Counted from the first letter of the stretch, positions 34,486-42,691 are shown. The stretch: DNA of 64,000 nucleotides from Bacteroidota bacterium (GCA_020444415.1 JAHLLA010000009.1:47046-111045); one strand, 5' to 3'. The notes: generated by a model not told the origin, from the sequence alone. Made by a program: numbers and translations.

Positions 34486-36456
34486 TTAATTTCTGATCAG
34501 CTTACCCGCTTTAAAAGGTGTATTGTTGAATGACAAACGATACATATAGGTGCCTTTTTCAAAATCAGTATCATGTAAAATGATATGATTGAATCCGATG
34601 TGTACAGTTTCAAAATGGTTGTAGATAACTCTACCTGTTTGCTCAATAATCTCTATTTGCAGATCACCTTTTTCTTTGACATTAAGCTCTAATTGAATTG
34701 CAGACGCAGAAAATGGATTCGGATAAATACTTACCTCAGAAATCAGGTGGGGTAATTCGCGAATGCCTACATCTGTAAAAACATGCATGGTTACAGGAAT
34801 GGTATCCGAATCAACGCCAATAGCACTCACAATCATCTCACAATGATAATCACCGGTATCCATTCCCATATTATCAAAAGTTATGATAATCTGGTCGTAT
34901 TCTGATTCGAGCAAAACCCCTGCATACTGGTCCAGATCGATCCAGTCTGGCTGATCATCAATAGAAATCAAATAAAACAAGGTATCACTTCCCGTATTGG
35001 CAATTTTTAGTGTATCATTTTTAGTTGAGTTTAATAGCACTTCCACATAAACTGAATCTTTATTGATCGACATATCAGGCCTGTCTAACATGAGATTAAT
35101 CGAATTAAAAACATTTAAACGTCCACCGGTAACGGTAATCCCATCGAGGTCATCTACCGGATCTACACCCTCTAAAATATACTCCTTTATCATCAAAGCA
35201 CCTTCCACCGGATTATTTTTGTAAAAATTCATAAAGGTGGTATCGGCAGCAGCGAACATCATGGCTACAGCACCAGTAACATGGGGTGCCGACATGGATG
35301 TACCACTTTTATATGTATAGGTATCGTTATTATTGGTTGAAAGAACCTGGTAGCCAGGCGCTCCTAAATCAATTGATACGAGTCCATAACCAGAAGAAGT
35401 TACCTTTTCATCTTTATTATTTGTATTGTTAACAGCTATTAACGATTCGGTAGTAAATGCTGTTGGAATATCACCTGTTACATCAATATTATAATTAGCA
35501 TTTGCGGTAGCTCCGATACTTAAAATACCCAGTTGCCCCAAAGAATCATACATGGCTTCCCATATCGGGTAATCTTCGGGTTGGCCATTATTAACACCGA
35601 AAGAACAATTGTCAGCTACTATAAAAGCACCTTCTGCACCATTTGAGAGTTCATATCTTTCACGCATGGTATATACGTAACTCAATGCCTCAACTGCTAC
35701 TGATTCAGTGGTTGATGATCCAGCTACCGGTAGTATTTTCACGTTCATATTTACTCCGGTTACGCCAATACCATTGTTTCCAATAGCACCGCTGATACCG
35801 GATACATGCGTACCATGGCCATTCCCGTTTGGAATCACCCCGCTATGATTATAGGCATTCCAGCCATCGTAATCGTCTACATATCCATTCAGGTCATCAT
35901 CAATATCATTTCCAGGGATTTCACCATGATTTTTCCAGAAATCAATGTCTTCATGTGCTAAAAACGCACCATTGTCAACAATAGCCACCACAATGGTATC
36001 ACCAAAAACGGTGAGACCGCCCTGGGTAATGTCCCAGGCATCCGTAGCATCAATGTCGGCATCAGGTGTACCACCGTTTTGCCCGGTATTCTTCATCGAC
36101 CATTGATCGTCAAATTGCGCATCATCAGGGATGGTTTCGTCCTGCTCGCGCAACTCCATATAATGATTGTTTTGTGCATGGACAAGATCTTTATGATGTT
36201 TGATTTCATTTAAAAATGATTCATTACTGCGTTTTGATGCATCAAAACGTAAGAGGTAAATATGAAATCGTTTTGAAATGACCTGGACATTGGATTTGTC
36301 AATGAGATCGAAATCAAGTAGCATTTTTTCAATAGCGCTGGCGCTTCTAAGTTGCACAAGTATTTCTCCAGGTACGTAATTATTTTCTTTGGAAGATTGG
36401 CTAACGCCGGCAACCGTTAAAAATGCTATTATAAAAAGTAAAATAATATGTTTCAT
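34486..36456 (-). CDS. Subtilisin-family serine peptidase with T9SS sorting domain
   Basis: 656 residues. After a signal peptide and a propeptide-like N-terminal part, the S8 triad is complete: Asp161 (VAIVDNG), His214 (NGHGTHVSG), oxyanion Asn283 (ADNCSFG) and Ser387 (KSGTSMSAPHVTG). A beta-sandwich spacer (about 455-560) leads to the T9SS type A tail (SIYPNPFSASAIQLELN...GTYMYRLSFNNTPFKAGKLIRN). It is exported to the cell surface or medium as a broad endopeptidase. It is the first gene of the minus-strand accessory block and convergent with the EnvC-like gene, 10 nt apart. Confidence 0.92.
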   Translation of the reverse strand: MKHIILLFIIAFLTVAGVSQSSKENNYVPGEILVQLRSASAIEKMLLDFDLIDKSNVQVISKRFHIYLLRFDASKRSNESFLNEIKHHKDLVHAQNNHYMELREQDETIPDDAQFDDQWSMKNTGQNGGTPDADIDATDAWDITQGGLTVFGDTIVVAIVDNGAFLAHEDIDFWKNHGEIPGNDIDDDLNGYVDDYDGWNAYNHSGVIPNGNGHGTHVSGISGAIGNNGIGVTGVNMNVKILPVAGSSTTESVAVEALSYVYTMRERYELSNGAEGAFIVADNCSFGVNNGQPEDYPIWEAMYDSLGQLGILSIGATANANYNIDVTGDIPTAFTTESLIAVNNTNNKDEKVTSSGYGLVSIDLGAPGYQVLSTNNNDTYTYKSGTSMSAPHVTGAVAMMFAAADTTFMNFYKNNPVEGALMIKEYILEGVDPVDDLDGITVTGGRLNVFNSINLMLDRPDMSINKDSVYVEVLLNSTKNDTLKIANTGSDTLFYLISIDDQPDWIDLDQYAGVLLESEYDQIIITFDNMGMDTGDYHCEMIVSAIGVDSDTIPVTMHVFTDVGIRELPHLISEVSIYPNPFSASAIQLELNVKEKGDLQIEIIEQTGRVIYNHFETVHIGFNHIILHDTDFEKGTYMYRLSFNNTPFKAGKLIRN

Positions 36457-36516
36457 GAGTTTTAGTTCTGATGATTCATCTGACGGAGCTAAAATAGCAA
36501 TTTATAGCTAATCATT

Positions 36517-36537
36517 AAAAAAAGGGCAATGCCCTTT
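36517..36537 (-). terminator. Terminator of the small CTERM-like gene
   Basis: AAAGGGC (36521-36527) and GCCCTTT (36531-36537) form a perfect 7-bp stem with a 3-nt loop, and the minus strand continues with TTTT. It lies 13 nt after the stop codon at 36550. Confidence 0.8.
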
Positions 36538-36549
36538 AAATAATTTTTA

Positions 36550-36774
36550 TTAATCGATAATTTTTTCTCGTGCCTGGTAGGCTTTTCGCGCAGCGTATCC
36601 AACTCCAAGAGTTATCAATATTATAGCGCCGCTGCCAATGGGTAAGGTACCGCCAATGGGTATATCGCCACCACCCGGATCGGGAGGTGGTGGAGGTGCT
36701 TGTGCAACAAGCGAACCCACTGCCAGAAACAGGCACATCACCATTATGGCTATTTTAAGTATAAATACCCTCAT
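36550..36774 (-). CDS. Small exported proline/glycine-rich protein with C-terminal membrane tail (PID-CTERM-like)
   Basis: 74 residues: signal peptide MRVFILKIAIMVMCLFLAVGSLVAQA, a very short mature region PPPPPDPGGGDIPIGGTLPIGSG, one membrane helix AIILITLGVGYAARKAYQ and a basic tail. The order (signal, PxGG linker, hydrophobic helix, short positive tail) is that of CTERM sorting signals, and the composition resembles the small PID-CTERM class of Bacteroidota. No exosortase or archaeosortase gene is visible. It may be a processed peptide, or a membrane-anchored prolyl peptide of unknown role. Confidence 0.55.
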   Translation of the reverse strand: MRVFILKIAIMVMCLFLAVGSLVAQAPPPPPDPGGGDIPIGGTLPIGSGAIILITLGVGYAARKAYQAREKIID

Positions 36775-36805
36775 TAATTAACTTGCTTACGCATTTATAT
36801 CAGTT

Positions 36806-36855
36806 GGTATCTGGCAGATTGTACGATTTTAAGCGAAAATCGTTACCGGGATACC
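36806..36855 (-). promoter_or_regulatory. Nested-stem leader upstream of the CTERM-like gene
   Basis: GGTATC (36806-36811) pairs with GATACC (36850-36855), and inside it ACGATTTT (36823-36830) pairs perfectly with AAAATCGT (36836-36843). The structure lies between the promoter box at 36901-36908 and the start codon, so it would be in the 5' leader of the minus-strand transcript. Confidence 0.45.
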
Positions 36856-36900
36856 GATAAAACAAACAAAGGTCAAAAAAAGTGATTAATTCTTTTCCCG

Positions 36901-36908
36901 CAAAAGTA
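36901..36908 (-). promoter_or_regulatory. Promoter -7 box of the CTERM-like gene
   Basis: CAAAAGTA on the plus strand reads TACTTTTG on the minus strand, fitting TAnnTTTG. Transcription from here would give a leader of about 120 nt containing the nested stems. Confidence 0.45.
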
Positions 36909-36976
36909 TAATAAATCTACAAATAGTTGTTCATAAAATCCCACAGCTATCTGATTCTGTTTTTTGGCGTGAATTT

Positions 36977-38707
36977 CTATTTGCTTTCCGTTTTTTCAGT
37001 ATTTTCTATTTCAGCAGATTCTTTTAGTTCTGCATTATCATTATTTATTTCTATCGTTTTCTGCTCAAGCGATTTCTGCTTCATAGAATTTCCTTTTTGT
37101 ATTTGCATCTCTGTTTCCAATGGCCCTGGAGCTGGTGAAAAACGCTGACTATAATCTGAAATTTCAGTGGTACCATCTCTCAGTGTATATTCTTCATTGG
37201 CTCTTGTTGCTACTATTTGCCAAGAAAAAGGGACATCAGAAGTACCACCCTGCAGTTCAATTACATCAAATCCATTAGCTGATTTATTGGTTACATATAC
37301 ACCGTTGCAGTCGCCTTCCAGCGTAATGAATACTTTCAGGGGATGCTCAGGACTTACATTGATATTGATCGCTAAATCTGGATCTATCGTTATATGTGCT
37401 TTTCCATTGGTCAGTTGTCCGATGCCATAATCCTGGAAGAGCGCTTCAGGTGCTTCAGGGCATACCAATGTCACGATTTCTCCTTGAGTATTTTTAACGA
37501 TTGTACTTACAGTTCCTGTTCCAACTATTTTTCTGTTAGTACCACCATATCTTCCTCCGACATATGCATATAAACTACCTCCTGTACCAAAATAACCGCC
37601 ATATCGGTCACCCCAGGTTCTATCTGCATAACTGTAAACCCCACAATACGTGCCTGTAAATGCACCGCCACTACCATTGGCATGGGTGTAATATCCACTT
37701 GCATTACTGCCAACACCAATAACACCGGTTCCATTATTTGCAATAGCCTTTCCATATACGCCCTGGTAGCCTGTAAAAGCACCACCGCTACCTGTGCTTG
37801 TAGTTGATGCTACATTAACATTGTATCCAACACCAATTACACCGGTTCCGGTACTGTTGTTATCCACTTTAGCATAGATACCGCTCGCCCCTGTAAAAGA
37901 GCCACCTGTTCCTCCTACCAATGTAAATATGGAGTCGCCGTCATTACCCACACCAATAATTCCCGTACCGTCCCAGTCGCGCCCCAATCCATATACACCA
38001 TCACCGCCTGCACCTGAAATACCTGAGCCAGCCGTAAGAAATGTACCACTTTGGTTGTTACCTGATGCAATTAATCCTGTACCTGAAGTATTATCGTTAT
38101 TTGCCCAAACACCAAAAGCACCGGCATCATTTGCCCTGCCATATAAACCTGATCCGGTACCAGCATTATATGCCCATATGGCATCTCCTGATCCGCTTGT
38201 GTAACCATCAATAGCCGTATTACTGCCAGACGCCATTGAGAAAAGCGTACTAAAACTGAAGGCACTTGTTGTATTTACTGTTACAACACCATCTGCTCTT
38301 ATTTGCATTCTTTCCGTGTCATCGGTTCTAAATGCCAGGGAATTATAATCGGTAGTTCCCAAGAAATTGTTGGCAACAGTTGTTCCGGCATTACCTGTTA
38401 ACGACCAGCATGTGCCTTGCAACTCAAAAGTAACCCACCTGCTGCCGGTCCACATTACCAGGCCAGGACCGGTTGTACCGTTTGTATTGTAAGCGATGAG
38501 TCCTGTTTTGGGTGAACTTACCGGTGCCGCTGTTGACATATCAGCAATGTTCAGGTTAGGAAATGACATACCCATGGTACCAGATTGAATATCCAGCATG
38601 GTAGAACTGTGAGGAGCCGAACCATCCGTATTAATGGCCACCTGGGCATGTAATGAGAAAGCTACAAGCAAAGCAACTGCTGTTAGAATTGTAATGTTTG
38701 TTTTCAT
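36977..38707 (-). CDS. Family B secreted protein with glycine-rich repeats (B1)
   Basis: 576 residues, signal peptide ending HAQ, then QVAINTDGSAPHSSTMLDIQSGTMGMSFPNLNI, an opening seen in many tail-fiber-like Bacteroidota proteins. The middle (about 150-380) has glycine-rich repeats of about 35-40 residues such as GTGVIGVGxN...GSGGAFTGYQGVYGKA. The following region (about 395-520) is shared, nearly residue for residue, with the 413-residue B2 protein (for example STIVKxxxGxI, CPEAPEALFQDYG, HPLKVFITLEGDCNGVYVTNKSANGF). The end is a charged tail. There is no T9SS tail. It follows A1 by 42 nt and is probably cotranscribed. I do not recognise the family. Confidence 0.7.
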   Translation of the reverse strand: MKTNITILTAVALLVAFSLHAQVAINTDGSAPHSSTMLDIQSGTMGMSFPNLNIADMSTAAPVSSPKTGLIAYNTNGTTGPGLVMWTGSRWVTFELQGTCWSLTGNAGTTVANNFLGTTDYNSLAFRTDDTERMQIRADGVVTVNTTSAFSFSTLFSMASGSNTAIDGYTSGSGDAIWAYNAGTGSGLYGRANDAGAFGVWANNDNTSGTGLIASGNNQSGTFLTAGSGISGAGGDGVYGLGRDWDGTGIIGVGNDGDSIFTLVGGTGGSFTGASGIYAKVDNNSTGTGVIGVGYNVNVASTTSTGSGGAFTGYQGVYGKAIANNGTGVIGVGSNASGYYTHANGSGGAFTGTYCGVYSYADRTWGDRYGGYFGTGGSLYAYVGGRYGGTNRKIVGTGTVSTIVKNTQGEIVTLVCPEAPEALFQDYGIGQLTNGKAHITIDPDLAININVSPEHPLKVFITLEGDCNGVYVTNKSANGFDVIELQGGTSDVPFSWQIVATRANEEYTLRDGTTEISDYSQRFSPAPGPLETEMQIQKGNSMKQKSLEQKTIEINNDNAELKESAEIENTEKTESK

Positions 38708-38749
38708 TGTCTTGTTGTTTAGTTTTTGTATTGTTTGTTTCTTTATGTC

Positions 38750-40360
38750 TTATTTTAAGATTAGTATTTTTTCTGTATGTACTTTTTTGTCTGTCAATAC
38801 CCGCACCACATAGTATCCTGTCTGGTCTGACACATAAAATTTTAAGCTATTTAGATCAGGTACCGTCTTTCTTAGCACCTGTTGGCCCATTAAACCGTAA
38901 ATCATAACTTCCTTTATTTTTTCATCAGATGTATTGACTACGTATGCATATTCTTTAGATGAAAAAATCTTTAGAAGACCATCATCGTCACCAATTATTG
39001 GATCATCAATAGCTGTTGGCCCGAAGAAATGGATATTAAAGCGGTGTACATCATCTCCGGGCGAAGCTGTAAAATGATACAGGTTATCAGTATTTGTGAT
39101 GCTTACCCAATCGGTTTGCGCCTGTATGTCTTCCAGCCATACTTCGTTATACTGGTCAAAGGTTTCAATCCCTTCAAAACCAAGGGTATATTCAGCTTCT
39201 TCGCCGCACACGAAATGCATCGGGACGGTGGTTAAATCAGAGAGGAGTTCTTCAATGGGCAGGTTGTTAATGGCCAGCCTTGTATTATCATCTGCAAGTG
39301 TATTGATCATGGTAGCACCTGCACTCACGCTGTTCCATTTCTTGGCATCAATTTCTTCATCAAATCCTTTGGATGCACCATTGGCAAAGCAAATGTAGGT
39401 TTCATCCTTAAATCCGATAGAACCACCTGTTACTTTTACGGTAAGCAGGTTCATGTCCACCTCCCTGAATGGATCATCGCTATGGGTTTTATGTGCATTG
39501 GTAAAATTAATCGTACCATTACCCTTGGTTTCAACGAAAAAACCTTGTCCATGCTGAAGATAGCGAGTACCTCCGATGCCAGAAGCTCTTGCAATATAGT
39601 TTCCGGTTGTTGGATCGTAGATATAGTATTTGTTTTCAATATATGAACTGTTATCACTGGCAAAATCGTCAAAGTCAATAGCAGAAGGAAAAGGATTACT
39701 TATTAATTCAAGGTGGTTATTTGAAAAATGTCTGACGGTGTAAGATACTGTACCTGAAACCGGGTAACCCGTCATCACGATAGTGCCGGTTCCGGCCACA
39801 TAATTGGATAAAGTTAAACCGTTACCTACAGGCACTTCGTACCAATAGGGCCATACGTTCACCCAGGGTTGCCCTGAAGTCGTGTCAACCGTAGCGTCCC
39901 ATTCGAAAGCATAGGTGTCAAGGTAGGTCATGTCAAATTGCTGCAACCTGACTTTCCCGCTCCAGCCCGTTGTTGTATCTTCAATGGGTGCCCCCACGAA
40001 GTGCATGTAATAGTTCAATCCTGCGCTACCCGAAATAAAGGATTCCACTTTGGCGCTACCTGTGGCGTTATGGCTCACTGCACCATTCACAATGTACGAA
40101 CCCCGTCCTGTTGCATCTGATTCCACAACCAGCGCATTGGGTGCGTTAAGTGTCAGGTCTTCACCTGTCGACACGTATGTTTCCGTGGGAATAACCAGTC
40201 CTTCGGTTACGGAAATTTTCAGATCCCCATCCATCAAAAGGTAGGTGCCATTCACCAAATTAACTTTGGCAGTTCCGGCAATATTCATGCCCCCGTTTTG
40301 AGCTGTAACTGAGATGGAAAATAGGAATATAGCAAAAACCAGCGTAGATAGTTTTCTCAT
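38750..40360 (-). CDS. Family A secreted protein with T9SS sorting domain (A1)
   Basis: 536 residues: signal peptide (1-20), an N-terminal beta-rich module (about 25-300; for example GTYLLMDGDLKISVTEGL, NPFPSAIDFDDF, HGQGFFVET), a middle module (about 305-450; LLTVKVTGGSIGFKDETYICFANGASKGFDEEIDAKKWNS...EVWLEDIQAQTDWVSITNTDNLYHFTASPGDDVHRFNIHFFGPTAI) shared with all five A members, and a T9SS type A tail (460-536) ending KVHTEKILILK. Exported to the surface. No catalytic residues are recognisable. It has a strong promoter and a long structured leader, and precedes B1. Confidence 0.85.
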   Translation of the reverse strand: MRKLSTLVFAIFLFSISVTAQNGGMNIAGTAKVNLVNGTYLLMDGDLKISVTEGLVIPTETYVSTGEDLTLNAPNALVVESDATGRGSYIVNGAVSHNATGSAKVESFISGSAGLNYYMHFVGAPIEDTTTGWSGKVRLQQFDMTYLDTYAFEWDATVDTTSGQPWVNVWPYWYEVPVGNGLTLSNYVAGTGTIVMTGYPVSGTVSYTVRHFSNNHLELISNPFPSAIDFDDFASDNSSYIENKYYIYDPTTGNYIARASGIGGTRYLQHGQGFFVETKGNGTINFTNAHKTHSDDPFREVDMNLLTVKVTGGSIGFKDETYICFANGASKGFDEEIDAKKWNSVSAGATMINTLADDNTRLAINNLPIEELLSDLTTVPMHFVCGEEAEYTLGFEGIETFDQYNEVWLEDIQAQTDWVSITNTDNLYHFTASPGDDVHRFNIHFFGPTAIDDPIIGDDDGLLKIFSSKEYAYVVNTSDEKIKEVMIYGLMGQQVLRKTVPDLNSLKFYVSDQTGYYVVRVLTDKKVHTEKILILK

Positions 40361-40411
40361 GGCTACTTGTTTTGTTTGTTTATACGTTTTGCTTGCTGCT
40401 TTTATACAGCA

Positions 40412-40472
40412 CTTTAAGCTTAAAAGTTACACCTGCTTGCTTGAATTGTTGGTGTAAAATAGCCGCTTAAAG
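40412..40472 (-). promoter_or_regulatory. Nested-stem leader of A1
   Basis: CTTTAAGC (40412-40419) pairs with GCTTAAAG (40465-40472); inside, TTACACC (40427-40433) pairs with GGTGTAA (40451-40457) around a 17-nt loop. The two stems lie between the promoter and the start codon. The A3 leader has the same two-stem design with other bases. Confidence 0.5.
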
Positions 40473-40488
40473 CGTTTTTCATTAGCAA

Positions 40489-40519
40489 CAAATATACGGC
40501 AAAAATTAAAAAAAGCAAA
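40489..40519 (-). promoter_or_regulatory. Promoter of A1-B1
   Basis: On the minus strand TTTG (40519-40516), a 19-nt spacer, and TATATTTG (40496-40489) match the Bacteroidota consensus exactly. The leader is about 120 nt. Confidence 0.7.
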
Positions 40520-40661
40520 TTTTTCATCAATTATTAACAACGGCGTGTGAACAAGATATGTGATAGCAAGCTGATAATCAGCAAAAAACAATGACCTGCC
40601 AGGTGTGGCATGATCCCGACAGGCCATATAATTATGAAAAAAAAGAACGCTTAATAATTTC

Positions 40662-41480
40662 TTATTTGCCGATAAAGATTTTTTTGGTAAAAATGTGGCT
40701 GTTGGTGATTACCTTTACAAAATAGTAACCATGCTGACTGGATACGTAAATCTTATTCAGATTTTGAATATCAGGATGACCTGCATATATTTCGTTGCCC
40801 ACCAGGTCGAAAATTTCAACACCCCTGATCAATTCAGGGTGTTCCGTTTCAATGATGACACTGTTGGCAGACGCATAAATCTGAACCTCATAAACAGGGT
40901 TTGTATTAAACGGGTTGGTTTCAATGCCTGTGGGGTCCATGAAATGCATCACAAAGCGGTTGATGGTTGAGTCATTCACGCAACCTGAAAATGTATAAGT
41001 GTCCGAATCACGGTTGATGCTGAACCAGCCATCATCGGTGCAGAGGTCTTCCAGCCAGAATTCTGTCGGGTACTCAAAATCGTCCATCCCGCTGAAGGTG
41101 AGCGTGTATTGCTCATCATAACCGCATTGAAAATGAATGGGAATACTGGTAAGGCCGCTGTACAAGCAATGCAAAGGCATGGCATTGATAGCCAGTTCGG
41201 TTTCATCCGAGGCAATGCTCCATATCATGGTGGCATCGTCGTTGATGCTGTACCATTTGATGGATTCAAATTCCTCATCGTAACCGGTGGTGGCACCCTC
41301 CCAATAATAAATATAGAGGTTGTCCTGGTAACCATAATCGCCACCGGCTACATGCATATTGAGCACATTGGGGGTGGTACTTCTAATAAAATCTTTCGGA
41401 ACATTGACACTGCCCTGCTGGGCCAGTATAGGCGAAATAGCGACAGCTATTGCGCAGCTAAGCGCGTAGATGTTTTTCAT
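40662..41480 (-). CDS. Short family A secreted protein with T9SS sorting domain (A3)
   Basis: 272 residues. Signal peptide (1-20), then directly the middle module shared by the family (about 38-186: NMHVAGGDYGYQDNLYIYYWEGATTGYDEEFESIKWYS...FWLEDLCTDDGWFSINRDSDTYTFSG...MHFMDPTGIE), and a T9SS type A tail (about 197-272) ending IFTKKIFIGK. It lacks the N-terminal beta module of A1, A2 and A5. Its own promoter and leader are present, so it is not a broken copy in an obvious sense. It lies just right of A1, in the same direction. Confidence 0.8.
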   Translation of the reverse strand: MKNIYALSCAIAVAISPILAQQGSVNVPKDFIRSTTPNVLNMHVAGGDYGYQDNLYIYYWEGATTGYDEEFESIKWYSINDDATMIWSIASDETELAINAMPLHCLYSGLTSIPIHFQCGYDEQYTLTFSGMDDFEYPTEFWLEDLCTDDGWFSINRDSDTYTFSGCVNDSTINRFVMHFMDPTGIETNPFNTNPVYEVQIYASANSVIIETEHPELIRGVEIFDLVGNEIYAGHPDIQNLNKIYVSSQHGYYFVKVITNSHIFTKKIFIGK

Positions 41481-41512
41481 AATGGCTTGTATTTCGTTTG
41501 TTTTTCAAGCTG

Positions 41513-41578
41513 TTATACAGTTTATTTTAAAAAAAGTTACCAACGGTTTTGCTTGTTGATTGGTAACGTACTGTATAA
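41513..41578 (-). promoter_or_regulatory. Nested-stem leader of A3
   Basis: TTATACAGT (41513-41521) pairs with ACTGTATAA (41570-41578), and inside it GTTACC (41536-41541) pairs with GGTAAC (41562-41567). The half-sites read AAAGTTACCAA and TTGGTAAC, the same words as the higBA operator. Confidence 0.5.
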
Positions 41579-41588
41579 TAGCCTGCCC

Positions 41589-41620
41589 CAAATATAAGGC
41601 GGTAATTGACGAAAGTCAAA
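41589..41620 (-). promoter_or_regulatory. Promoter of A3
   Basis: On the minus strand TTTG (41620-41617), a 20-nt spacer and TATATTTG (41596-41589) fit the Bacteroidota promoter. The leader is about 100 nt and contains the nested stems. Confidence 0.65.
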
Positions 41621-41656
41621 TATTTTGGGGTTTATTTTTGTTTGGAGGTGTAAATT

Positions 41657-41719
41657 AGAGCTAAGGCACAAGTTCATCCAGCGCGCTTTGCTGCGTTTAA
41701 ACTTGCGCCATTTTGGGAG
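41657..41719. repeat. Palindromic interspersed repeat, copy A
   Basis: A 63-bp element whose core (41665-41709) opens GGCACAAGTT and closes AACTTGCGCC, so the ends are inverted copies with one mismatch; GCTGCG and GCGC words lie inside. Near-identical to copy B at 42698-42761 and more distantly to copy C at 42633-42691. Confidence 0.75.
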
Positions 41720-41796
41720 AAAACTTTGTCCTGCCAGGTAGACCCGCCCGACTTCGTCATTCAGGCGGGTTTATTCCTGGCAGGTCGAAAAGTTTT
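41720..41796. repeat. Long palindrome beside copy A
   Basis: The left arm carries AAAACTTT, CCTGCCAGG and ACCCGCC; the right arm carries GGCGGGT (41764-41770), CCTGGCAGG (41776-41784) and AAAAGTTTT (41788-41796), in mirror order. The 77-bp unit would make a long interrupted hairpin. Its function is unknown; it may be a small non-autonomous element. Confidence 0.65.
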
Positions 41797-41819
41797 GAAA
41801 CTCATAGCATGTTGATTTC

Positions 41820-41851
41820 AACCCGCCGGGTGCAAGGCCACCCTGCGGGTT
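41820..41851. terminator. Hairpin after higA
   Basis: AACCCGC (41820-41826) with GCGGGTT (41845-41851), and inside GGGTG (41828-41832) with CACCC (41839-41843), form a 12-bp stem with a 6-nt loop, 19 nt past the higA stop. It has no T-run on the minus strand, so it may act as a weak or Rho-independent-like barrier or be another repeat unit. Confidence 0.4.
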
Positions 41852-41870
41852 TGTAAAATTGGGTGCTTTC

Positions 41871-42227
41871 TTAATAATTCATGATCAATGATTCATAAGG
41901 AATGTTCATCTTTTCATGAAGCTTCCTTATCATTTTCAAATTCAGTTTTCTTTTCCGGCTAAAAATTTCCGAAACCCGGCTTTTATAGCCGATAATCTCA
42001 GCCAGTTCTTTTTTTGTCATGTTCATTTGTTCCATTCTGAACTTAATGGCTTCGATTGGGTCTGGCGCATCAATAGGATAATGCTCATTTTCGTATTTTT
42101 CAATTAAGATGGACAATAAGTCTGCTTCGTCTCCCTCGATTGAGTCAACGGGTGCATGAAATATTTCCTCAAGCCTTTTTAAGGCTTTTTCATATTGATC
42201 TTCCGTTTTTAAAACTTTTATATCCAT
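41871..42227 (-). CDS. higA: HigA-type antitoxin (HTH protein)
   Basis: 118 residues. The N-terminal half is acidic and helical. The C-terminal half (about 65-118) is a helix-turn-helix of the XRE type: FRMEQMNMTKKELAEIIGYKSRVSEIFSRKRKLNLKMIRKLHEKMNIPYESLI. Second gene of a two-gene operon, 5 nt after higB, the toxin-first order typical of HigBA. It should bind and neutralise the toxin and repress the operon through the palindrome upstream of higB. Confidence 0.85.
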   Translation of the reverse strand: MDIKVLKTEDQYEKALKRLEEIFHAPVDSIEGDEADLLSILIEKYENEHYPIDAPDPIEAIKFRMEQMNMTKKELAEIIGYKSRVSEIFSRKRKLNLKMIRKLHEKMNIPYESLIMNY

Positions 42228-42232
42228 GATTT

Positions 42233-42526
42233 CTAAATTTTATTTGCGTCAATTTTATCATATTCTGAATGTGTTCCGATAAACCTGATAAATGCCCATT
42301 GTCTTTCATAATTAATATCAACTACGAGTCTGTATTTATTACCACAAATATTAAAAATAGCCCTTCCTGTTTTTAAAATACTTGCTTTTGGATAGTTGTC
42401 TTTTATTTGAGACGGGTTCATCCAATTTGCATTCGAGGCTTCCTTATACCAGGTTTTCAATGGCTGTTCAGAATCATTGTGTTTCTCCCAAAATTCTCTA
42501 AGTATCTTTTTTGCAATAACCCTCAT
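42233..42526 (-). CDS. higB: HigB-type toxin (RelE superfamily mRNA interferase)
   Basis: 97 residues with the HigB/RelE pattern: MRVIAKKILREFWEKHNDSEQPLKTWYKEASNANWMNPSQIKDNYPKASIL..GRAIFNICGNKYRLVVDINYERQWAFIRFIGTHSEYDKID. The conserved RxVxxINYxxxxxxIRFIGTHxEYDKI end is diagnostic. It should cleave mRNA on the ribosome when released from HigA. First gene of the operon. Confidence 0.88.
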   Translation of the reverse strand: MRVIAKKILREFWEKHNDSEQPLKTWYKEASNANWMNPSQIKDNYPKASILKTGRAIFNICGNKYRLVVDINYERQWAFIRFIGTHSEYDKIDANKI

Positions 42527-42542
42527 TCAGCATACTTTTTGA

Positions 42543-42577
42543 CAAAGATACAACAAAGTTACCAATTTGGTAACTTT
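42543..42577 (-). promoter_or_regulatory. higBA promoter and operator
   Basis: TATCTTTG on the minus strand (plus-strand CAAAGATA, 42543-42550) is the -7 box, and a perfect 11-bp inverted repeat with a 1-nt centre (AAAGTTACCAA at 42555-42565, TTGGTAACTTT at 42567-42577) covers the -33 region. This is a typical autorepression site for HigA. Confidence 0.7.
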
Positions 42578-42632
42578 AGCTGAAAAATTATTATTTATGA
42601 CATGAGTGCTATTTTAGTTTGGAAGAGGATAT

Positions 42633-42691
42633 GATTAGTCACAAGTCCATCCATCACGCTTATCCGCGCTAAGACTTGCGCCAGTTGGGGA
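42633..42691. repeat. Palindromic interspersed repeat, copy C
   Basis: A diverged copy of the 41657-41719 element: AGTCACAAGTCCATCC ... AGACTTGCGCCAG keeps the inverted ends, with a different centre (CACGCTTATCCGCGCT). It lies next to copy B. Confidence 0.6.

Larger units (their letters stand above)
40361..40661. other. Intergenic region between A3 and A1
   Basis: 301 nt between two minus-strand A genes. It holds the A1 leader stems, the A1 promoter and, nearer A3, a CCTGCCAGG-type segment (about 40587-40622) similar to one arm of the palindrome at 41720-41796. No ORF is visible. Confidence 0.6.
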
